64,000 nucleotides of DNA, from positions 248,001 to 312,000 of the forward strand of contig NZ_KE386844.1 of NCBI RefSeq assembly GCF_000429065.1, written 5' to 3'. Below are positions 43,691 to 50,246 of this stretch, in pieces. Numbering within the stretch: position 1 is the first letter of the stretch; each line of letters opens with the position of its first letter. The notes below the pieces were generated by a model, which did not search any database, was not told where the DNA came from, and saw nothing but the letters and a program-made list of their open reading frames with translations. The position numbers were made by a program, and so were the translations under genes. The stretch is from Silanimonas lenta DSM 16282. GTDB lineage: Bacteria > Pseudomonadota > Gammaproteobacteria > Xanthomonadales > Xanthomonadaceae.

Positions 43691-44818
43691 TCAGCCCGGC
43701 CCCGGCGCCTCCAGGTCGCCGAAATCCGGCAGCGTCGGGTAGGGCCCGCGGCGCGGCGTCCATACCTTGAGCTGGTAGACGTAGCTCAGTACCTGCGCCA
43801 CCGCCTGGTACAGGGCCACCGGAATCTCCCGGCCGAGTTCGCCCTGGGCATGCAGCACGCGGGCCAGCGGCGGGGCGGAGACGATGGCCACGCGGTGGGC
43901 CTCGGCCACCTTGCGGATGTTGAGCGCCACCTCGTCGATGCCCTTGGCCACCACCACCGGGGCGCGGTGGCGGTTGCCGTCGTATTTCAGCGCCACCGCG
44001 TAGTGGGTGGGGTTCACCACCACCACGTCGGCGGTAGGCACGGCCTCCATCATCCGGCGGTTGGCCACCTGCTGCTGCAGGCGGCGGATCTGCCCCTTCA
44101 CCTCGGGGTTGCCGTCGGTCTCCTTCAGCTCCTCGCGCAGTTCCTGCCGGGTCATCTTCAGCCGGCGCTTCCAGTTCCAGAACTGGAAGGGCACGTCGGC
44201 GGCGGCCAGCAGGCCGAGGCCGAGGCCCATGGCCAGCAGCAGGCCGAGGATGAGGCCGAAGCCCTGGGCGGCGGCGGCGGCCACCGGCAGCTGCGAGAGC
44301 GCCAGCAGCCGGTCTTCGTAGAGCAGGAAATAGGCGGTGCCGATGCCGCCCAGCAGCAGCACGCGAAACAGGGATTTCACGAGCTCGCCGAGCGCCTGCA
44401 TGCCGAAGAGCCGCTTCACTCCCTGCAGTGGCGAGAGCCGCTCCGGCTTCGGCGCCATCGCCTCGGCGCTGAAGCGCACCCCCAGCACCGCCGGCGCCAC
44501 CAGGGCGAAGAGCAGGCACATGGCCATCAGCGGGGCGATGGCGAGCATGAGCTCGCCAAGCGAAAGCAGGCCACGGTCGACGAGGTCCTGGCCCATGCCC
44601 CGGCCCTCGCCGGCACGGGCCAGGCTGTTCTTCATCCAGGCCAGGGCATGGCCGGCCATCCAGTCGCCGAACAGCATCAGGCCGAGCACGGCGCCACTGA
44701 ACACCGCGGCCGTGGCGAGTTCCGGCGAGCGCGGGTTGTCGCCTTTCCTGCGCGCATCCTCCAGCCGTTTCGGGGTCGGGAGTTCGGTTTTCTCCTGGCC
44801 GCTCTCGCTTTCCGCCAT
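43691..44818 (-). CDS. flhB: Flagellar export switch protein FlhB
   Basis: A 375-residue export component that switches substrate from hook/rod proteins to filament. It has four membrane helices (~35-215) and a cytoplasmic domain with the autocleavage site N269-P-T-H (VVVVNPTHYAVAL). The N-terminus MAESESGQEKTE is typical, and the C-terminus is slightly extended and Pro-rich. FliK, which triggers the switch, is encoded at 58-59 kb. It follows fliR by four bases. Confidence 0.96.
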   Translation of the reverse strand: MAESESGQEKTELPTPKRLEDARRKGDNPRSPELATAAVFSGAVLGLMLFGDWMAGHALAWMKNSLARAGEGRGMGQDLVDRGLLSLGELMLAIAPLMAMCLLFALVAPAVLGVRFSAEAMAPKPERLSPLQGVKRLFGMQALGELVKSLFRVLLLGGIGTAYFLLYEDRLLALSQLPVAAAAAQGFGLILGLLLAMGLGLGLLAAADVPFQFWNWKRRLKMTRQELREELKETDGNPEVKGQIRRLQQQVANRRMMEAVPTADVVVVNPTHYAVALKYDGNRHRAPVVVAKGIDEVALNIRKVAEAHRVAIVSAPPLARVLHAQGELGREIPVALYQAVAQVLSYVYQLKVWTPRRGPYPTLPDFGDLEAPGPG

Positions 44819-44822
44819 GGCG

Positions 44823-45620
44823 CTACCCCAGCAGTCCCAGGGCCTGCCCGAAGGCCTGTTCGAGGAGTTCGCGCACCGGCCCGAGCAACTGGCCGGTGAG
44901 GGTGCCGATGAGGATCAGGCCCACCAGCAGCGAGGCCGGCAGGCCGAGCTGGATCGGATTGAGCGAGGGCGCGGCGCGCGCCATCACGCCGAAGCTCAGG
45001 TTCACCACCAGCAGGGCCAGCACCACCGGCAGGGCGATCTGGATCGCCACCACGAACATCTGCTGGGCGAACTCGGGCACGGCGCGCAGGGCCTCGGCAT
45101 CGGGCAGCCAGCCGGAGGAGAGCGGCACCGCGCGCCAGGAATCGGCCATCAGCTCCACCAGCATCAGATGCCCGTTGAGCGAGAGGAAGATCAGCGAGAA
45201 GCAGAGGTAGAACCACTGGCCCACCACGCCGGCGTTCACTCCGCGCATCGGGTCGGCCAGCACCGCGAAGGAAAGGCCCGAGCCCTGGGCGATGTACTCG
45301 CCGGCGAGCGCGCCGGCCTCGAAGGCGAGCCGCAGCACGAAGCCGATGGCCACGCCGATGAACAGTTCGCGCGCCACCACCAGCACGGTGAGCGGGTCGA
45401 TGCCCGGCAGCGGCGGCGGCGGCCCGGCCAGCGGCGCCATGGCGAAGCCCAGCGCGATCGCCAGCATGGCCTTGACCCGGCGCGGCACCGAGCGCGTGCC
45501 GAACAACGGCGCCACCATCAGCATGCCGCCGAGGCGGATGCTGGCCCACAGCGTGGCGTTGACGACGGCCAGCATGGCCTCGCCGTCGAGCACGATGCCG
45601 GGGATGCCCTGCGCCGCCAT
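44823..45620 (-). CDS. fliR: Flagellar export protein FliR
   Basis: A 265-residue polytopic component of the export gate, forming the FliPQR channel. Typical blocks are RLGGMLMVAPLFGTRSVPRRVKAMLA-type N-terminal region (first helices), EYIAQGSGLSFA and NLSFGVMARAAPSLNPIQLGLP near the C-terminus. Six hydrophobic segments fit the fold. The start at 45618-45620 gives an N-terminus slightly longer than some homologues. It lies 16 bases after fliQ. Confidence 0.95.
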   Translation of the reverse strand: MAAQGIPGIVLDGEAMLAVVNATLWASIRLGGMLMVAPLFGTRSVPRRVKAMLAIALGFAMAPLAGPPPPLPGIDPLTVLVVARELFIGVAIGFVLRLAFEAGALAGEYIAQGSGLSFAVLADPMRGVNAGVVGQWFYLCFSLIFLSLNGHLMLVELMADSWRAVPLSSGWLPDAEALRAVPEFAQQMFVVAIQIALPVVLALLVVNLSFGVMARAAPSLNPIQLGLPASLLVGLILIGTLTGQLLGPVRELLEQAFGQALGLLG

Positions 45621-45636
45621 GCCCGGGCTGCCGCGC

Positions 45637-45906
45637 TCAGCCGACGATCTGCGGGATGCGCTGGAACAGCGCGATGGTGTAGTCCACGAGCATGCCGATC
45701 AGCAGGCTGCCCATGGCCGCCAGGGCCACCACCATGGCGACGGCCTTGGCGACGAAAGCCACGGTGGGCTCGTTCACCTGGGTGGCGGCCTGCAGCAGGC
45801 CCACCACCACGCCCACCGCCAGCACGGCCACCAGCAGCGGCCCGCCCACCATCAGGGCCAGCTCCAGCCCGGCGCGCAGCTCGGTGATGGCGGTCTCCGG
45901 CGTCAT
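45637..45906 (-). CDS. fliQ: Flagellar export protein FliQ
   Basis: An 89-residue protein with two membrane helices (LALMVGGPLLVAVLAVGVVVG and AVAMVVALAAMGSLLIGML), the exact family size. The linking loop LLQAATQVNEPTVAFVAK is the conserved signature. FliQ wraps the FliP-FliR pore. It starts two bases after the fliP stop. Confidence 0.96.
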   Translation of the reverse strand: MTPETAITELRAGLELALMVGGPLLVAVLAVGVVVGLLQAATQVNEPTVAFVAKAVAMVVALAAMGSLLIGMLVDYTIALFQRIPQIVG

Positions 45907-45908
45907 CG

Positions 45909-46697
45909 CTAGCCCCCCATCGGGTTGAAGCTTCCGGCCAGGGTGCCCACCACCAGCACCCAGCCGTCCACCAGCACGAACAGCAGCACCTTGAACGGGG
46001 CCGAGATCAGCATGGGCGACATCATCATCATGCCCATCGACATCAGCACGCTGGCCACCACGAGGTCGATGATCACGAAGGGGATGAAGATCAGGAAACC
46101 GATCTCGAAGGCGGTCTTCAGCTCGGAGGTGATGAAGGAGGCCACCAGCACGCCGAAGGGCACGTCGGCCGGGCTGGCGAAGCCCTCGGTGTGCCCGGAG
46201 AGGTTGGCGAAGGTGATCAGGTCGTTCTCGCGCACCTGCGCCAGCATGAAGGCGCGGAAGGGTTCGGAGGTGGCGGTCCAGGCATCGGCGAAGCTCAGGG
46301 AGCCCTCGAGGTAAGGCGAAAGGCCCTGGGTCCAGGCCTGGTCCATCACCGGGGCCATCACCATCACGGTGAGGAAGAGGGCAAGCCCCACCAGCACCTG
46401 GTTGCTTGGCGTCTGGCCGGTGCCCATGGCCATGCGCAGCAGGGCCAGCACCACCATGATGCGGGTGAAGGCGGTGCAGGCCAGCAGCAGCGAGGGCAGC
46501 AGCGTGATCGCCGTCATGCCGAGCAGCACCGCCAGCGAGACGCTCACGTCCTCGCCCCCGACATTGGCGACCGTGAGGCTGGGCAGGCCGGTGGGCTGGG
46601 GACCGCCGGCCGCCGCGGCCAGCGAGGGCAGCAGGGCGAGCAGCAGGACCGGCAGGGAGGAGAGGAGACGGGAGGAGAGAGCGGGCACGACGGGCAT
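45909..46697 (-). CDS. fliP: Flagellar export protein FliP
   Basis: A 262-residue pore-forming component with a cleavable signal peptide (MPVVPALSSRL then a hydrophobic core ending SLAAAAGG), as in most FliP. Conserved blocks: MTAITLLPSLLLACTAFTR, RMAMGTGQTPSNQVLVGLAL, FMLAQVRENDL and MSMGMMMMSPMLISAPFKVLLF. The ATG at 46695-46697 was chosen because the signal peptide begins there; no clear ribosome binding site precedes it, and the frame extends upstream across the 58-base fliO-fliP gap. Confidence 0.95.
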   Translation of the reverse strand: MPVVPALSSRLLSSLPVLLLALLPSLAAAAGGPQPTGLPSLTVANVGGEDVSVSLAVLLGMTAITLLPSLLLACTAFTRIMVVLALLRMAMGTGQTPSNQVLVGLALFLTVMVMAPVMDQAWTQGLSPYLEGSLSFADAWTATSEPFRAFMLAQVRENDLITFANLSGHTEGFASPADVPFGVLVASFITSELKTAFEIGFLIFIPFVIIDLVVASVLMSMGMMMMSPMLISAPFKVLLFVLVDGWVLVVGTLAGSFNPMGG

Positions 46698-46755
46698 CCG
46701 GCGGGGATGCCGGAGCCATGCAAGCGGCGTGCCTGGAAAGTGCCCCGGGCAGGGC

Positions 46756-47151
46756 TCAGGCCGAATCCCGTGCCCGCAGCCGGGCCAGGAGCTCGGCGAA
46801 GCCGGCCTGCGTGGGGGCATCGAGCAGGGGCTCGGGCAGGGTGTGCAGCAGGTTCACGCTGTGCTGGGTCACCCCCAGCAGCAGCTGCTGGCCGCCGCAG
46901 TCCACCAGCACCACGCGCTCGCGCGGGCCGATGGCGAGGCTCGCCACCACCCGCAGGCCGGGCAGGGGCCTGAGGCCGCCCCCGGGCAGGCGCCGCAGCG
47001 CCCAGGCAAGAAGCAGGATCAGGCCCACCACCAGGCCCAGGGCCAGCAGGGTGCCGCCGAGGCCGGCGCCCTGCGGCACGCCCTGCCCCACCTGCACGGC
47101 CCGGGCGGCGGCCGGCGCGGCACTGGCGGCGGCGAGCAGGAGAGCGTCCAT
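46756..47151 (-). CDS. fliO: Flagellar assembly protein FliO
   Basis: A 131-residue FliO, which helps FliP assemble. A single membrane helix (~LLALGLVVGLILLLAWALRRL, residues ~32-53) follows a short periplasmic Ala-rich stretch, with a small cytoplasmic domain (LRVVASLAIGPRERVVLVDCG, GVTQHSVNLLH). The family is divergent, but position between fliN and fliP and the topology are convincing. Its start overlaps the fliN stop by one base. Confidence 0.92.
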   Translation of the reverse strand: MDALLLAAASAAPAAARAVQVGQGVPQGAGLGGTLLALGLVVGLILLLAWALRRLPGGGLRPLPGLRVVASLAIGPRERVVLVDCGGQQLLLGVTQHSVNLLHTLPEPLLDAPTQAGFAELLARLRARDSA

Positions 47152-47498
47152 CAGCGCAGGCGCTTGATGCGCTCGGAGGGGCTCACCACCTCGGTGAGGC
47201 GCACGCCGAAGCGGTCGTTCACCACCACCACCTCGCCCTGGGCCACCAGGGTGCCGTTGACGTAGACGTCGAGCGGCTCACCGGCGGCGCGCTCCAGCTC
47301 CACCACCGAGCCCTGGTTGAGCTGCAGCAGGTTGCGGATGGGGATGCGGGCGCGGCCCACCTCGAGGCTCAGGGTCACCTGCACGTCGAGGATCAGGTCG
47401 AGATTGACGTCGGCGCTGGCGGCCGGGGCGGCCTGTTCGGGGCCAGGGGCGAGATCACCCCACATGGCAAGATCGGCGGCGTCTTTTTCGGTGCTCAT
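47151..47498 (-). CDS. fliN: Flagellar motor switch protein FliN
   Basis: A 115-residue C-ring protein. The SpoA domain is complete: LILDVQVTLSLEVGRARIPI, LLQLNQGSVVELERAAGEPLDVYVNG and GEVVVVNDRFGVRLTEVV. The ~30-residue N-terminal extension is acidic and Ala-rich. FliN tetramers form the base of the switch and bind FliH-FliI. AAAGGA precedes the ATG. Confidence 0.96.
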   Translation of the reverse strand: MSTEKDAADLAMWGDLAPGPEQAAPAASADVNLDLILDVQVTLSLEVGRARIPIRNLLQLNQGSVVELERAAGEPLDVYVNGTLVAQGEVVVVNDRFGVRLTEVVSPSERIKRLR

Positions 47499-47510
47499 GG
47501 AGGGGTCCTT

Positions 47511-48494
47511 TCAGTTCGCCTTCGGCTTCGTCTGCGTGGGCGTGATGCGGTTGATCTTCACGGCATGCTTGCCGCCGTGCAGGCCGAACTGGCCTTCGAA
47601 CAGGGGCAGGCCCTCCACCACCAGCGGCGTCTGTTTCGGTACGTCGATGGGCAGGATGTCGCCCACCTTCAGCGCCACGAGCTGGCGCACGCTGAGCCGG
47701 CGGGTGGCCAGCACCCCGGCCACGTCCAGCTCGACGAGGTTCAGGCCTTCGCGCAGCTGGATGGGGAAGTTCTCGTCCTTCTCCGAGCGGTCGGAGGCGA
47801 TGCCGGCATCCAGGAGCTCGCGGATCGGCTCGAGCATGGCATAGGGCAGGGTGACGTGCATCTCGCCGCCGCCGCCCTCCAGCTCGACGTGGAACTTGCT
47901 CACCACCACGTATTCGCGCGGGCTGACGATGCTGGCGAAGTGCGGGTTCACCTCCGAGTTCGTGTACTCGAACTCGAACTGCATCACCGGCGACCAGGCC
48001 TCGGTAAGATCGATGAAGGCCTGCTTGAGCATGAGCTGGATCACGCGCATCTCGGTGGGCGTGAACTCGCGGCCCTCGATCTTGGCCGGAAAGCGCCCGG
48101 CGCCGCCAAAGAAGTTGTCGAGCACGGCGAAGACCAGGGTGGGCTCGAAGACGATCAGGCCGGTGCCGCGCAGCGGCTTCATCTTGATCAGGTTGAGGTT
48201 CGTCGGCACGTAGAGCGTGTGCAGGTAGTCGGCGAACTTCATCAGCTCGACGCCGCGCACCGAAAGATCGGCGGAGCGCCGCAGCAGGTTGAACAGGCCC
48301 ACCCGCCACATGCGGGCGAAGCGCTCGTTCACCATCTCCAGCGTGGGCATGCGCCCACGCACGATGCGGTCCTGGGTGGCGAAATCGTAGGGCCTGGCCT
48401 CGCCGGCATCGACGCCGGTCTCGGCCTCGACCGCGCCCGAATCCACGCCATGCAGCAGGGCGTCGATCTCGTCCTGGGACAGCAGGTCGCTCAT
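47511..48494 (-). CDS. fliM: Flagellar motor switch protein FliM
   Basis: A 327-residue C-ring protein that receives CheY-P. The N-terminal CheY-binding peptide LSQDEIDALLHG (residues 5-16) is intact. The middle CheC-like domain contains the GGAGRFPAK motif and the C-terminal SpoA domain contains VLATRRLSVRQLVALKVGDILPI. It lies 12 bases before fliN and 10 bases after fliL in the fliLMNOPQR-flhB operon. The N-terminal peptide provides the reference for the similar repeats in ParP. Confidence 0.97.
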   Translation of the reverse strand: MSDLLSQDEIDALLHGVDSGAVEAETGVDAGEARPYDFATQDRIVRGRMPTLEMVNERFARMWRVGLFNLLRRSADLSVRGVELMKFADYLHTLYVPTNLNLIKMKPLRGTGLIVFEPTLVFAVLDNFFGGAGRFPAKIEGREFTPTEMRVIQLMLKQAFIDLTEAWSPVMQFEFEYTNSEVNPHFASIVSPREYVVVSKFHVELEGGGGEMHVTLPYAMLEPIRELLDAGIASDRSEKDENFPIQLREGLNLVELDVAGVLATRRLSVRQLVALKVGDILPIDVPKQTPLVVEGLPLFEGQFGLHGGKHAVKINRITPTQTKPKAN

Positions 48495-48504
48495 GGCCTC
48501 CGCC

Positions 48505-49020
48505 TCACTGGGTGACGAAGCTGGTGAACAGGAGGGCGCTCACCAGGTCCTTCTGCCGGGTCTCGCCCTCCAGCACGCGGTTGGCCTCGGCCAGCGCCCG
48601 GCCCTGCAGGGTGACCATCACGTCAGGCTGGGCCAGCTCCTCGGCGGTGGTCTGCCGCAGCATCACCAAAAGCGCGCTGCGGATCGCCGGCAGATGGGTT
48701 TCGATGGCCTTCTGCCCGGCCTCGCTGCGGGTGGCGAGCTGCACCTGTACCTGCAGGTAGCGGGCGCCGCCGCCGCTCAGGTTCACCACCAGCGGGTCCT
48801 TGACCTCGATGTAGCGGGTCTGGGCCTTCGGGTCGGGCGCGGCCTGGGCGGCCTCTTCGCCCCCGGCGGCCGGCGCCGGCGGCGCCTTGGGCATCAGGAA
48901 GAACATCAGGCCACCCACCAGCAGGGCCGAGCCCAGCGAGGCGCCGAGGATCGGCACCAGGGGCAGGCCGGGCTTGGCCTCGGCGGCGGGGGCAGCGGGA
49001 GCGGGCTTCTTGTCGGCCAT
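48505..49020 (-). CDS. fliL: Flagellar basal body-associated protein FliL
   Basis: A 171-residue inner-membrane protein that surrounds the stator. A short cytoplasmic Ala/Pro/Lys leader precedes one membrane helix (LVPILGASLGSALLVGGLMFFLM), then a Pro/Ala linker and the stomatin-like periplasmic domain (YIEVKDPLVVNLSGGGARYLQVQVQL). The frame runs upstream, but the ATG at 49018-49020 has GAGG at eight bases and lies just after a sigma-54-type promoter. It starts the operon through flhB. Confidence 0.93.
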   Translation of the reverse strand: MADKKPAPAAPAAEAKPGLPLVPILGASLGSALLVGGLMFFLMPKAPPAPAAGGEEAAQAAPDPKAQTRYIEVKDPLVVNLSGGGARYLQVQVQLATRSEAGQKAIETHLPAIRSALLVMLRQTTAEELAQPDVMVTLQGRALAEANRVLEGETRQKDLVSALLFTSFVTQ

Positions 49021-49050
49021 GGACAGTCCTCGAGGCGTCGGCAGCGGGCG

Positions 49051-49066
49051 TGCAAGCGTCATGCCG
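49051..49066 (-). promoter_or_regulatory. Sigma-54 type -24/-12 promoter of the fliL operon
   Basis: Minus strand CGGCATGACGCTTGCA: GG and GC are 10 bases apart, with TTGCA at -12 and GGCATG at -24, one base from the GGCACG ideal. The start would be ~20 bases before the fliL ATG. It closely resembles the element before flhA. Confidence 0.75.
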
Positions 49067-49149
49067 GGGCTCCGTCCCGGACGCTGCCGGGAATCCGTCG
49101 CACCCGGCACGGACGGGCGGCCCGGGCTAGTAGGCGCCGAAACGGCGGC

Positions 49150-49363
49150 GGGTTCAATCGGTGGAATTTGTACTTTGCTGACAAAGCCGGGGAAAAGTTC
49201 CGGCAAGCTTCGCCGCGTCCCGTTTCTCCGGGATGGAAGGGCCCGGACGGCCCGGCGGCATGGCGCTCGGCCCCCCCGGCCACGGTTCCCGACCCTGCCC
49301 TGCGCCCCGCGCCCCGGCCCCGGCGCCCTTCCCGACCCGGCCCCCGCGGCCGGGTTCTTCTTT
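49150..49363 (+). ncRNA. Candidate small RNA or attenuated leader
   Basis: Proposed because a canonical plus-strand Rho-independent terminator ends it and no protein gene precedes it on this strand for 30 kb. The A+T-richer patch at 49150-49185 is the likeliest promoter region, but no good -35/-10 pair was found, so the 5' end is a guess. Alternatively it is the leader of the response-regulator gene. Confidence 0.3.
49335..49363 (+). terminator. Rho-independent terminator
   Basis: 8-bp perfect stem ACCCGGCC / GGCCGGGT with loop CCCGC, followed directly by TCTTCTTT. The T-rich tail is only on the plus strand, so it stops rightward transcription. It is 131 bases upstream of the response-regulator ATG. 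Confidence 0.75.
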
Positions 49364-49493
49364 ATCCGGCCTGCGCGCGGCTTCCCAAGGCCCCGGGGGC
49401 TTGCCACACTGCCGCGATGATCTGCCTCTCGCCCCCTTCCCGCCGGCCCGGCGCCGGCGCCTGCCGGCCCCGCGGGCCCGGAGGGTCCGACGC

Positions 49494-50246
49494 ATGAGCG
49501 CCGCCCCGGGAACGGGCGGCCCGGGCCTGCGGGTGGCCCTGGTCGAGGACGACCGCGGTGAGGCCGAACGGGTGCTGGCGGCCCTGGGCGGGGCCGGGCA
49601 CCACACCGACTGGTATCCGGATGGCACCGGCTTCATGGCCGAGGCGCGCGACGGCCGCCACGACCTCTTCCTGATCGACTGGAACCTGCCGGACGGCGAG
49701 GGCGTGGCCCTGGTGAGCTGGCTGCACCGTGCGGTGGGCCGGCGCGCCCCGGTGATCATCTTCAGCCGCTTCGACGACGACGAACGCATCGTCGAGGCCC
49801 TGGCCGCCGGGGCCGACGACTACATCACCAAGCCCACCGCCTGCCGGGTGCTGCTGGCGCGCATCGCCGCGGTGCTGCGACGGGCGCAGCCGGGGCCGGC
49901 CCCGGCCATGGCCCTGGAACACGGGCCGTTCCGCCTCGACGCCAGCCTGCGCGAGGTCTACCGCGAAGGCGAGCGGATCGAGCTGCAGCCCAAGGAGTTC
50001 GACCTTGCCTGGTACCTGTTCCAGCACCGCGACCGGCTGATCCGCCGCGAAGAGCTGGCGGCCGCGGTCTGGGGCCGCGAGGTGCCGGGGCGGGCGCGCA
50101 CCCTCGACACCCACCTCTACACCCTGCGCCGCAAGCTGCGCTTCGCCGAGCACGGGATGCGGCTCGCCAACGTCTACCGCGAGGGCTACCGGCTGGAAAC
50201 CACGGGCAGCGAGGCCGAGGAGGCACCGGGCGGCTCAGGCGGCTGA
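49494..50246 (+). CDS. OmpR-family response regulator
   Basis: A 250-residue DNA-binding regulator. The receiver has acidic residues E18-D19-D20, phosphoacceptor D62 (FLIDWNLPDGEG), the Ser/Thr position IIFSRF and K in ITKPTA. The C-terminal winged helix has LQPKEFDLAWYLFQH and RTLDTHLYTLRRKLRF, the recognition helix of OmpR-type proteins. The upstream-open frame was cut at the ATG at 49494, with GGAGG nine bases before it. It is convergent with the histidine kinase gene, overlapping its end by 12 bases; partnership is likely from proximity. Confidence 0.9.
   Translation: MSAAPGTGGPGLRVALVEDDRGEAERVLAALGGAGHHTDWYPDGTGFMAEARDGRHDLFLIDWNLPDGEGVALVSWLHRAVGRRAPVIIFSRFDDDERIVEALAAGADDYITKPTACRVLLARIAAVLRRAQPGPAPAMALEHGPFRLDASLREVYREGERIELQPKEFDLAWYLFQHRDRLIRREELAAAVWGREVPGRARTLDTHLYTLRRKLRFAEHGMRLANVYREGYRLETTGSEAEEAPGGSGG

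Larger units (their letters stand above)
49067..49493. other. Intergenic region between fliL and the response regulator
   Basis: About 430 bases with no convincing gene. The part at 49150-49200 is noticeably A+T-richer (TCAATCGGTGGAATTTGTAC and following) and has a CTTTG-CTGA-CAAAG inverted repeat. The rest is very C+G-rich. A strong plus-strand terminator lies at 49335-49363, and the GGAGGG ribosome binding site of the regulator is at the right end. The region may hold fliL activator sites and a small RNA. Confidence 0.5.

Noticed and set aside
39433-43770. Open frame of ~1445 codons on the plus strand opposite flhG, flhF and flhA
   Set aside because: Same composition artefact. The minus-strand genes there show every conserved flagellar motif.
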